In this document: positions 9,101 to 14,730 of the stretch, piece by piece | How the letters are laid out: every line of letters starts with the position of its first letter | How positions within the stretch are numbered: the first letter of the stretch is position 1 | Notes under the pieces: generated by a model | What the model was told of the DNA's origin: nothing | The model's database searches: none | The model's input: the letters and a program-made list of their open reading frames with translations, nothing else | Assembly (NCBI GenBank): GCA_038531315.1 | Contig: JBCBBT010000065.1 | Location: 1 to 17,616 of the forward strand | Source of the DNA: JAJFFW01 sp038531315 | GTDB lineage: Bacteria; Pseudomonadota; Alphaproteobacteria; Caulobacterales; Parvularculaceae | Direction of reading: 5' to 3' | Length of the DNA: 17,616 bases | Position numbers and translations under genes: made by a program

Positions 9101-9826
9101 GCTTTTCGCAAGCGGCAGATGCGCCGCGCGCGTTCCCACGCGATCCTTCATCCGCGGATGATAAAGTCCAACGTCGGGGTATTCGGTCGGCGCGCCGGGG
9201 GCCATTGCGCCGCGCAGCGGCAGGCGGGGGCCGGCTGCGTAGCGATCAATCAAATAGCGGATGAGATTTGCAATATTGTCGTCTGAGCCGGCGAGCCAGT
9301 ATTGCAGCGTGAGGAAATATGCGCGCACATCCTGTGCGGCGCCGGGGATGTATTTCAACAGCTTCGGCACGCGCCGCAGCATCTTGATCTGGTTTGCGCC
9401 GGCGCGCGATTTGTTCGATGAGCCGCGCAGGCGCTTTAACAGCGCGATAGGGCCTGACGCGGGCTTGTCCATGCGGAAGTTGTCGAGGCGGGTCAGCTGA
9501 ACAATTTCACTGGCGGAAAGACAGCCGACCATGGCGTCGCACTGCTCGCGGCGTTCCTTCAGCGCCGGCAGGACTGCATTGATGTGGTTTTCCATGAACA
9601 TCATCGAGGTGACGATAAAGTCCGCACACGCAATATCAGCTTTGCACTGGTCAAGCGACGCCGGCGCGCGATCCCAGTCGGAGGCGGCATGAAAAGATAA
9701 CTCAAGTCCCGGCAGTTCAGCCTTGAGCGCGGCGCGCGCGCGATCAACGGCGCCCGACAAATGGCTGTCGAGCGAGATCAGGACGACGCGGACCGGCGTT
9801 TTATGTGCGGCTGACTTACCGGCCAT
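6143..9826 (-). CDS. bchH: Magnesium chelatase subunit H (BchH)
   Basis: The large porphyrin-binding subunit that, with the AAA+ subunits BchI and BchD (not in this window), inserts Mg2+ into protoporphyrin IX, committing it to bacteriochlorophyll. The 1227 residues are in the usual range and the protein is of the CobN/BchH type. The N-terminal domain contains VVLISLDSHLSGAVDRAR and SMMFMENHINAVLPAL; the conserved central segment HFGTHGALEFMPGKHTG is at 586-602; a C-terminal stretch reads TNTMGWSATTGQVDPWIYQQ. It is intact with no frameshift. The ATG at 9826 has GAAGG 7 bases upstream, and the frame overlaps the end of bchB by 11 bases. It sits between bchB and bchL, as in other bchFNBHLM operons. 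Identity is certain. Confidence 0.98.
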   Translation of the reverse strand: MAGKSAAHKTPVRVVLISLDSHLSGAVDRARAALKAELPGLELSFHAASDWDRAPASLDQCKADIACADFIVTSMMFMENHINAVLPALKERREQCDAMVGCLSASEIVQLTRLDNFRMDKPASGPIALLKRLRGSSNKSRAGANQIKMLRRVPKLLKYIPGAAQDVRAYFLTLQYWLAGSDDNIANLIRYLIDRYAAGPRLPLRGAMAPGAPTEYPDVGLYHPRMKDRVGTRAAHLPLAKSKKPTVGLLIMRSYVLSRDTGHYDGVIEAMEACGLRVIPAFSSGLDSRPAIEKYFMKDGAPTIDALVSLTGFSLVGGPAYNDADAAAEMLARLDIPYLSAQALEFQSLEEWRASERGLTPVEATMMVAIPELDGATGSIVFGGRAANANDGKRMQADGERAPMLARRVAMLIGLRNKEPAERKLAISIFNFPPNGGSVGTAAHLAVFDSLFNTLKGLADAGYAVELPASATALRDAILGGDGALAGADANVCAHVAVDDYVRAETRLSEIEAQWGPAPGRHNTDGRRIQILGAHFGNVFVGVQPAFGYEGDPMRLLFEKGFAPTHAFAAFYRYIRDDYGADAILHFGTHGALEFMPGKHTGLAQECWSDYLIGALPNFYFYAANNPSEATIAKRRSAATTISYLTPPVTNAGLYKELSDLKDGLDRWRASEPASQERTDLAAFLHAQAVQLELADPSPVWTGADADKIHGLRSRLAEVEEALIPNGLHVAGEGLARAERIEMLTALPATTDHDIPAACIEAIADGATAKESALRFNLRDTLEALDELEKVNGHLSVDAEIQSLVDALGGGFVKPVAGGDLIRDPAILPTGRNIHGFDPFKIPSAYALADGARQTDKLLKRHADDNGALPETVAIVLWGTDNIKSEGAQLAQALALIGAKPRFDSYGRLAGVRLTPLDDLGRPRIDVVATLSGIFRDLLPLQTKLLAEAAFAAASADEPAERNFIRKHALAYQKAHDCDLETASLRVFSNAEGAYGANVNQLIDAGCWDDEDELADAYAKRKCFAYGVDGAPAQQSALLDSILHDVDLAYQNLESVELGLTTIDHYFDTLGGIGRAVKRARGTDAAVYIGDQTHGGGAVRTLSEQVTLEARTRTLNPKWYEGMLRHGYEGVRQIEAHVTNTMGWSATTGQVDPWIYQQITETFVLDTELRNRLASLNPKSCAKVANRLIEASERRYWSPDEETLAALREAGEELEDRIEGVTANAVA

Positions 9827-11426
9827 AATGGGCCTTCGCGTCGTAAAGCGTATCGACAGATATAAGCGCGATCTGGCGTTCGGCGGCGTAGCTTTCCGTG
9901 TTCTTGCGCGCCTTGCCGCGCACGAAGAACGGTATCTTCTTCAATTCCTTTTCGGCGGCGGCGTCCCACTGGATGATGTTGTTTCCGTGTGCGGCGGCGT
10001 CGGCCTGCGGTGTGATCGCCGCTGTTGTTGTCTGCGTTGGCGCTGTCGCGGGCGCCGCCGGGGTCGTCGCCGGGGTCGTCGCCGCTGCGCCGTGACCGCC
10101 GAGATGTGAGGCGCCGGCCTCGTCGTTGAACTCAAAGTCGTCCCGGAACATGTGGAGAAGGTGTTCTTCAAGACCCATGACAAGCGGATGCACCCAGCTG
10201 TCGAACAGGACATTGGCGCCTTCAAAACCCATTTGCGGCGAGTAGCGGGCCGGAAAATCCTGAACATGCGCCGGGGCTGAGATCACGGCGCAGGGGATGC
10301 CGAGCCGTTTCGCGATATGGCGTTCCATCTGGGTGCCGAGGACGAGTTCCGGCTGCGCTTCTGCGATCGCCGCCTCGACTTCAAGATAATCGTCAGTAAC
10401 AAGAGCATCGACGCCATAATGCTCGGCGGCTGTTCGGATATTGCGGGCGAATTCGCGATTGTAACATCCAAGCCCGACCACTTCGAAGCCGAGTTCCTCG
10501 GCGGCGACCCGCGCGGCGCCGACTGCGTGCGTCGCGTCGCCAAAAATAAAGACGCGCTTGCCGGTGAGGTATGTCGAATCGACCGAATGCGACCACCAGC
10601 GCATGTTGCCGTCGTCAATCGCGGCGGTCGTGTCGAGGTCGGCGAAGGCCGCAACTTCAGCAATGAAATCGTGCGTCGCGTTGACGCCAATCGGGACTGT
10701 CTTTGTGAAGGGCTGCTTGAATGTGCGCTCCAGCCAGCGCGCCGCAGTTTCTGCAATTTCAGGATACAGCACCACGTTGAAATCGGCGGCGGGCAGTCTT
10801 TCAAGATCATGCGCAGACGCATTGAGCGGCGCCACGACATTAACATCGACGCCGAGACCCTGAAGCAGCCCTCTAATTTCCTTAACGTCGTCGCGGTGAC
10901 GGAAGCCGAGCGCCGTCGGTCCGAGAATGTTGCAGCTTGGCGCCCGCGCGCCGGCGGTTTCCGCCCTGTTTTCCGCCGGCATAAAGCCGCGCGTATGGGT
11001 GCGCACCAGTTGGTAGAACGTCTCTGCAGCGCCCCAGTTTTCTTTGCGCGTATAAGACGGCAATTCCAGCGGCGTCACCGGCACCGGCAAGGCCAGCGCT
11101 TTGGCGAGACCGCCCGGGTCATCCTGGATCAGCTCCGCCGTGCAGGACGCGCCGACGATCATCGCCTTTGGCTGAAACCGCTCATAGGCTTCGCGCGCGG
11201 CGGTCTTGAAGATTTCAGCGGTGTCCGAGCCAAGATCGCGCGCCTCGAAGGTCGTATAGGTGACGGGCGGGCGCTTGTTGCGCCGCTCAATCATGGTGAA
11301 CAAAAGATCCGCATAGGTATCGCCCTGCGGTGCGTGCAGAACGTAGTGTACGTCGCGCATCGCTGTCGCAACGCGCATGGCGCCGACATGCGGCGGGCCT
11401 TCATATGTCCAGACCGCCAATTGCAC
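9816..11426 (-). CDS. bchB: Light-independent protochlorophyllide reductase subunit BchB
   Basis: NifK-like subunit of dark-operative protochlorophyllide reductase; with BchN it binds the substrate and a 4Fe-4S cluster. The 536 residues match the family. Asp36 (APQGDTYAD), the unusual aspartate cluster ligand described in Rhodobacter BchB, is present at the same number. Asp283 in SVDSTYLTGKR is the likely proton donor by motif comparison. A Thr/Pro/Ala-rich linker at about 440-480 joins the core to a small C-terminal domain (481-536) with the typical AEKELKKIPFFVRGKARKN. The start is GTG at 11426, sharing one base with the bchN stop (TAGTG); GAAAGG lies upstream. The stop overlaps bchH by 11 bases. 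All the landmarks of an active enzyme are intact. Confidence 0.97.
   Translation of the reverse strand: MQLAVWTYEGPPHVGAMRVATAMRDVHYVLHAPQGDTYADLLFTMIERRNKRPPVTYTTFEARDLGSDTAEIFKTAAREAYERFQPKAMIVGASCTAELIQDDPGGLAKALALPVPVTPLELPSYTRKENWGAAETFYQLVRTHTRGFMPAENRAETAGARAPSCNILGPTALGFRHRDDVKEIRGLLQGLGVDVNVVAPLNASAHDLERLPAADFNVVLYPEIAETAARWLERTFKQPFTKTVPIGVNATHDFIAEVAAFADLDTTAAIDDGNMRWWSHSVDSTYLTGKRVFIFGDATHAVGAARVAAEELGFEVVGLGCYNREFARNIRTAAEHYGVDALVTDDYLEVEAAIAEAQPELVLGTQMERHIAKRLGIPCAVISAPAHVQDFPARYSPQMGFEGANVLFDSWVHPLVMGLEEHLLHMFRDDFEFNDEAGASHLGGHGAAATTPATTPAAPATAPTQTTTAAITPQADAAAHGNNIIQWDAAAEKELKKIPFFVRGKARKNTESYAAERQIALISVDTLYDAKAHYGR
10057..10080. repeat. Two 12-bp tandem copies inside the bchB linker
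   Basis: Two exact copies of GCCGGGGTCGTC stand head to tail on the plus strand. Read on the coding strand they encode TTPA-TTPA, residues 450-457 of BchB, inside a wider Ala/Thr/Pro-rich stretch. The repeat keeps the reading frame and lies in the linker before the C-terminal domain, so it probably only alters linker length. Confidence 0.85.
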
Positions 11427-12736
11427 TATCCGGCCAACCTTTCGCGTCTGTTCAGGGGACGGGCGAATAGCTCGGCGAGATCGCCGGCCTGCTCATAGCC
11501 GTGGATCGGCGAGAAAACGAGTTCGATCGCCCACTTGGTGACGAGGTTTTCCGCTTCCAGAGGATTGGCGAGGCCGAGCCCGCAGACTGAAATGTCGGGC
11601 CGCACGGCTTTGCAGCGATCGAGCTGTTTGTCGACGTCCTGGCCTTCGCTAAGCGTGACATGCTCCGGCATCAGATCGAGTTCATGCGCCAAATGTTCTT
11701 TATGCAGATAAGGCGTGCCGACTTCCGACAGGGACATGCCCATCTCGCGCGTCAGAAAGCGCGCCAACGGAATTTCAAGCTGCGAATCGGGGAAAAAGAA
11801 TATCGTCTTGCCGGCAAGCGTCCGGCGATGACGCTCGAGCGCTTTTTCAGCCCGCGCGCGCGGCATTTCGGTAACCTTCTGAAACGTCGCCTCCGGTACG
11901 GACCACGCATCCGCCGTCGCCTTCAGCCAGGCGGTGACGCCCTCAACGCCAAACGGGAATAAAGCGCTTAGCCGGCGCGCGCCGCGGTCTTCCAGCAGGC
12001 GCGCGGTGTCGGCGAGAAAGGGCTGCGCCAGAAGAAAGCGCGTGTTGGGGCCGACAGGCGGCAGGTCCGAGGCTGATCTCGCCGGGAAGAATCGCACCGG
12101 CCCGATCCCCAATTGGTCGAACAACCGGCGAAACTGATCTTCAACGATATCGGCGAGCGCCCCCACGACCATGAGAGACGGCGCGCTCGACTGATCAGCC
12201 GGCAGTTCCGGAACCATTGAGGCGAGGCAGGCGTCTTCGCCTTGCGTGAATGTCGTTTCAATGCCGCTGCCGGAATAATTCAAAATCCGGACATTGGGGG
12301 AATAGGTTTTGGACAGCCGCTGCGCCGCGCGCGACAAATCAAGTTTAATCACCTCAGACGGGCACGAGCCGACCAGAAACAGCTGTTTGATATCCGGTCG
12401 GCGGGCCAGCAACCGGGCGACTGTTTTGTCGAGTTCTTCATTGGCGTCGGCGAGCCCGGCGAGGTCGCGCTCTTCAATGATCGCGGTGGCGAATCGCGGC
12501 TCGGCGAAGATCATGACGCCGGCGGCCGATTGCATCAGGTGCGCGCAGGTGCGCGAGCCCACGATCAGGAAGAAGGCGTCCTGCATCTTGCGGTGAAGCC
12601 AGACAATGCCGGTGAGGCCGCAAAAAACCTCGCGCTGTCCGCGCTCGCGAATAATGGGCCGCTCGGCGGCGCCCGACGGCGATATTGACGGCGAGGTCGG
12701 GCGAGGGGCGCATCCATTGTCCAATAATACGGTCAT
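11426..12736 (-). CDS. bchN: Light-independent protochlorophyllide reductase subunit BchN
   Basis: NifD-like partner of BchB in dark-operative protochlorophyllide reductase. From the ATG at 12736 the product is 436 residues, close to the family length. The three cluster cysteines are in the expected order: Cys39 (EVFCGLTG), Cys64 (SRTCAHLMQ) and Cys125 (LVGSCPSEVI); with BchB Asp36 they complete the 4Fe-4S site. NYSGSGIETTFTQGED is another family landmark. Start choice: the frame stays open upstream to 13288, but that part runs through bchF in another frame and has no BchN similarity, while the ATG at 12736 has GAGG 7 bases upstream and overlaps the bchF stop in an ATGA. The first 25 residues are variable. 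It shares one base with bchB, consistent with coupled production of the two subunits. Confidence 0.97.
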   Translation of the reverse strand: MTVLLDNGCAPRPTSPSISPSGAAERPIIRERGQREVFCGLTGIVWLHRKMQDAFFLIVGSRTCAHLMQSAAGVMIFAEPRFATAIIEERDLAGLADANEELDKTVARLLARRPDIKQLFLVGSCPSEVIKLDLSRAAQRLSKTYSPNVRILNYSGSGIETTFTQGEDACLASMVPELPADQSSAPSLMVVGALADIVEDQFRRLFDQLGIGPVRFFPARSASDLPPVGPNTRFLLAQPFLADTARLLEDRGARRLSALFPFGVEGVTAWLKATADAWSVPEATFQKVTEMPRARAEKALERHRRTLAGKTIFFFPDSQLEIPLARFLTREMGMSLSEVGTPYLHKEHLAHELDLMPEHVTLSEGQDVDKQLDRCKAVRPDISVCGLGLANPLEAENLVTKWAIELVFSPIHGYEQAGDLAELFARPLNRRERLAG

Positions 12737-13254
12737 GCGCGCGCCTCGCTCGGCGTTGACTGAGGCGCCGATAATTGTGTTGCCGGCAATTGTGACGCCG
12801 ATGATTGCGCGCCAAGCCGCGCCCTGCGCAGCTTCCATACATACTGAGCGGCATTGATCAGATATGTTCCGTATGCGGCGAGTGCAATCAGCATCTGCGC
12901 GCGCGGTGAGAAGAGGCTGAAGAGAACAGCAACGACGTAGGCTGAATGGAGCGCCAGAACGAGCATCGACAGCACATCTTCCCAGAAAAAGGCTGGGGCA
13001 AACAGATATTGTCCGTAAACGTCTTTTTCCCAGATCGCGCCGGTGATCATGATCAGATAAAGAACCCCGGTCTTGACGATGACCGAGGCTGTGGCGGCCT
13101 GAAAACCCTCGCCAGACGATAAATAGGCGATAACCAACCAAAGACTGACTGCAAAAATGGCGAACTGGAGCGGCGCAAGCACCGCTTGAACAGTCGTCCA
13201 GGGCGACGCATCGCGGCGTCGTCGTTGTTCGGGAGTATAAAGAGAGGCGCTCAC
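12733..13254 (-). CDS. bchF: 3-vinyl bacteriochlorophyllide hydratase BchF
   Basis: Hydrates the C3 vinyl group to hydroxyethyl on the route to bacteriochlorophyll a. The 173-residue membrane protein starts with SLYTPEQRRRRDASPWT, has hydrophobic segments near residues 24-46, 58-74, 92-112 and 118-136, and carries the family landmarks ITGAIWEKDVYGQYLFAP and FFWEDVLSMLVLALH between them. The start is GTG at 13254 with AGGGA 7 bases upstream. The last 25 residues are a Gln/Ser/Pro/Ala-rich tail made of degenerate pentapeptide repeats, described separately. It is the first gene of the minus-strand superoperon, divergent from ppaA/aerR, and overlaps bchN by 4 bases. Regulation by PpsR is expected from the operator-like palindromes upstream. 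Confidence 0.96.
   Translation of the reverse strand: MSASLYTPEQRRRRDASPWTTVQAVLAPLQFAIFAVSLWLVIAYLSSGEGFQAATASVIVKTGVLYLIMITGAIWEKDVYGQYLFAPAFFWEDVLSMLVLALHSAYVVAVLFSLFSPRAQMLIALAAYGTYLINAAQYVWKLRRARLGAQSSASQLPATQLSAPQSTPSEARA
12748..12807. repeat. Four degenerate 15-bp repeats coding the BchF C-terminal tail
   Basis: On the coding (minus) strand four consecutive 15-base units each begin with a Gln codon and encode QSSAS, QLPAT, QLSAP and QSTPS, residues 150-169 of BchF. On the plus strand the units look like GCCG followed by (A/G)(T/C)(A/G)ATTGTG or similar. The repeats stay in frame and end six codons before the stop. They look like a tandem duplication that has since diverged, in a tail that follows the last membrane segment. 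Confidence 0.75.
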
Positions 13255-13390
13255 CTAAATTCCCTGATATTTCTGTCAGCGTTGACATCGCGGAGCCTCA
13301 ATCCGGCCCGGTGCGTACGCATGAGTGTCAACTTTATATTACGTCAATTAAGATTGACATGCCAGTATTAATGGCGAAAATTGGCGGCGG
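13255..13390. promoter_or_regulatory. Divergent bchF / aerR control region with PpsR/CrtJ-type palindromes
   Basis: Three operator-like elements are visible. At 13342-13359 stands CGTCAATTAAGATTGACA, which differs by one base from the TGT-N12-ACA consensus of PpsR/CrtJ. Next to it at 13326-13331 is a TGTCAA half-site; together with the ACG at 13341-13343 it gives a second near match. At 13274-13287 there is TGTCA-GCGT-TGACA, a perfect palindrome with shorter spacing, just upstream of the bchF ribosome site. In the aerR direction TTGACA (13354-13359), 17 bases, then AAAATT (13377-13382) forms a plausible sigma-70 promoter. In the bchF direction the AT-rich stretch 13333-13341 supplies TAATAT or TATAAA as possible -10 elements, but no good -35 pairs with them. 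PpsR control is inferred from family knowledge and from ppsR being adjacent. Confidence 0.7.
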
Positions 13391-13732
13391 CAAAAAAGCC
13401 TGATCGGAACCGGAACCAATAATTCTGTCTTTTCCGTCGCCGATGGGGTATGCTGACATTTCGCGGGTGCAGCATTTGCGCTCGTCTTTATTTCCGCGGC
13501 GTGCGTATTTATTGGTTGCACGCGCTGCGGGCGCTCTGGCGAAGGTCGCTCTTTTTGGGGGCGGTTGGGAAGCGTCGGTTTGGCAAGCGTCACTCTGGCC
13601 GGGTAAGTTGGCCAGAAGTGACTGATGCGCAGGGCGTGAGGTCACGATAGGGTCCGTCGCAGGGAGTTTTCTGTCGCCGAAAAGGTCTGAACGCTGGCGC
13701 TGACAAGCGAAACGGTTCAGGGAAAGAACAGG
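13391..13732 (+). other. Gene-free aerR leader with inverted repeats
   Basis: No supported coding sequence lies here; the open frames on both strands lack recognisable protein features. If the aerR promoter at 13354-13382 is used, these roughly 340 bases are an untranslated leader. Inverted repeats: GCGTGC (13499-13504) with GCACGC (13518-13523); TCACTCTGGCC (13590-13600) with GGCCAGAAGTGA (13610-13621), an 11-bp stem with one bulge and a 9-base loop; CGTGA (13635-13639) with TCACG (13642-13646). None is followed by a T tract on either strand, so none is a standard terminator. Confidence 0.6.
13590..13621. other. Stem-loop in the aerR leader
   Basis: Left arm TCACTCTGGCC and right arm GGCCAGAAGTGA pair along 11 bases with one bulged T/A and a GGGTAAGTT loop. 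It lies about 110 bases before the aerR start codon. It could shape leader folding or RNA stability, or mark a processed RNA; the sequence alone does not decide. No U run follows, so termination is unlikely. Confidence 0.6.
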
Positions 13733-14698
13733 ATGGAGCAAGTTGGCCAAGATGTTCGCCGGCGATCTGACGAAAGTCAGGCGCGCGAACGCGCCGTTTC
13801 CGCCTTTCTTAACCTCGGTCAGAAACTCAAAGCGCTTGCCAGCAAAGGCGGCGACGCGGCGCATGACGAATCGCGAGGCGGCGCCTCCCAAGACACGGCG
13901 TCGCCGGCCGATCATCTGAGCGTCAGTGCGCTGTTCAATACGATCGAGGGGGAAATCGTGCCGCGGTTAATGCTGGCGCACCGTCAAACGGCCCATGGCG
14001 CCGCAAATCGCGAAGCGACAGCGGCAACCGTCACCCCGGATGATCAAAATCAGTTTCTAAGCCACGTATTGAGCGAAAATAGCATGTCGGCGCGTCAGTT
14101 TGCGAGCGAGATGCTGCGGCGCGGCGTTCCCCGGGACGTGTTGCTCCTCGACCTGATTTCGGGAACCGCCCGCCGGCTCGGCGAAATGTGGGAAGATGAC
14201 GTCTGCAACTTCACCGATGTGACGCTCGGTTTGTGCCGGCTGCACGAGATCGTGCGCGACAATACCAATGACATCGCTTTCACGCCCCATAAGGGCGGCG
14301 GGCCCGGGCCGCGCATCCTGCTGGCGACTTCTTGCGGGGATCAACACGTTTTCGGCATCGTGATTGTTGCGGATTTCTTCCGCCGCGCCGGCTGGCGCGT
14401 GACCTGCGAGCCGGGCGCGTCTTGCCGTCAGCTTTGCGACATGGTGTCGGAGCGATCCTTTGACTTTGTCGGCTTGTCGGCGGCGTGCGGGCTTGATGTC
14501 GGCGATGTCGCCGATGAAATCGCGGCGGTGCGGGCCGCATCGTCGAATAAAGACCTGAAAATTCTTGTTGGCGGGCGGATGTATGCAGAGGCCGACGGCT
14601 TATGCGACCGCGTCGGCGCTGACGCCTATGGGGAAGACGCCAAGGCCGCCGTCGCCAGCGCAGAAAAACTGCTTGCAGCAAAGCAAGCACACTGCTAA
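13733..14698 (+). CDS. ppaA: PpaA/AerR-type cobalamin-binding antirepressor of photosynthesis genes
   Basis: Regulator that in Rhodobacter binds hydroxocobalamin and modulates the repressor PpsR/CrtJ in response to light. The 321-residue product has a poorly ordered, Ala/Asp/Ser-rich N-terminus (to about 60), a helical part (about 65-185) with GEMWEDDVCNFTDVTLG at 150-166, which resembles B12-binding helix bundles, and a Rossmann-like B12 domain from about 192. The latter holds DQHVFG at 203-208, the canonical D-x-H-x-x-G motif with His205 as candidate cobalt ligand, followed by LSAAC (248-252) and VGGRMY (279-284). ATG at 13733 is preceded by AGGGAAAG; a stop at 13688 blocks upstream extension. 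The N-terminus is longer than I recall for Rhodobacter AerR, so a later start cannot be excluded. ppsR follows after 32 bases on the same strand. Confidence 0.92.
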   Translation: MEQVGQDVRRRSDESQARERAVSAFLNLGQKLKALASKGGDAAHDESRGGASQDTASPADHLSVSALFNTIEGEIVPRLMLAHRQTAHGAANREATAATVTPDDQNQFLSHVLSENSMSARQFASEMLRRGVPRDVLLLDLISGTARRLGEMWEDDVCNFTDVTLGLCRLHEIVRDNTNDIAFTPHKGGGPGPRILLATSCGDQHVFGIVIVADFFRRAGWRVTCEPGASCRQLCDMVSERSFDFVGLSAACGLDVGDVADEIAAVRAASSNKDLKILVGGRMYAEADGLCDRVGADAYGEDAKAAVASAEKLLAAKQAHC

Positions 14699-14711
14699 CG
14701 GCGATTTTTTT
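14671..14711 (+). other. Small hairpin and T7 tract at the aerR-ppsR junction
   Basis: GCTTGC (14671-14676) pairs with GCAAGC (14683-14688) at the end of aerR, and seven T residues stand at 14705-14711, about 16 bases after the stem. The spacing is too long for a standard intrinsic terminator, but partial attenuation between aerR and ppsR is conceivable. ppsR starts 20 bases beyond the T tract. Confidence 0.3.
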
Positions 14712-14730
14712 GAAAGTTCAGTGATCGGAT

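Noticed and set aside
10317..11498. 393-codon plus-strand open frame opposite bchB
   Set aside because: Mirror of GC-rich bchB codon use; the minus strand carries conserved BchB residues throughout.
12737..13288. Upstream extension of bchN giving a 620-residue open frame
   Set aside because: The extra part is bchF read in another frame, has no BchN-like sequence, and the ATG at 12736 has a ribosome site and overlaps the bchF stop.
13590..13621. Intrinsic terminator
   Set aside because: The stem is good but no T tract follows on either strand.
13443..13650. Small plus-strand open frames of 60-66 codons in the aerR leader
   Set aside because: Basic, Arg/Trp-rich translations typical of GC-rich noncoding DNA, with no convincing ribosome site.
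13383..13732. Cobalamin riboswitch before the B12-binding regulator
   Set aside because: I could not identify a B12-box-like conserved segment; only unrelated inverted repeats were seen.
13334..13915. 193-codon minus-strand open frame across the aerR leader and aerR start
   Set aside because: It is antisense to the aerR coding start, is low in recognisable structure, and would begin inside aerR; no ribosome site supports it.
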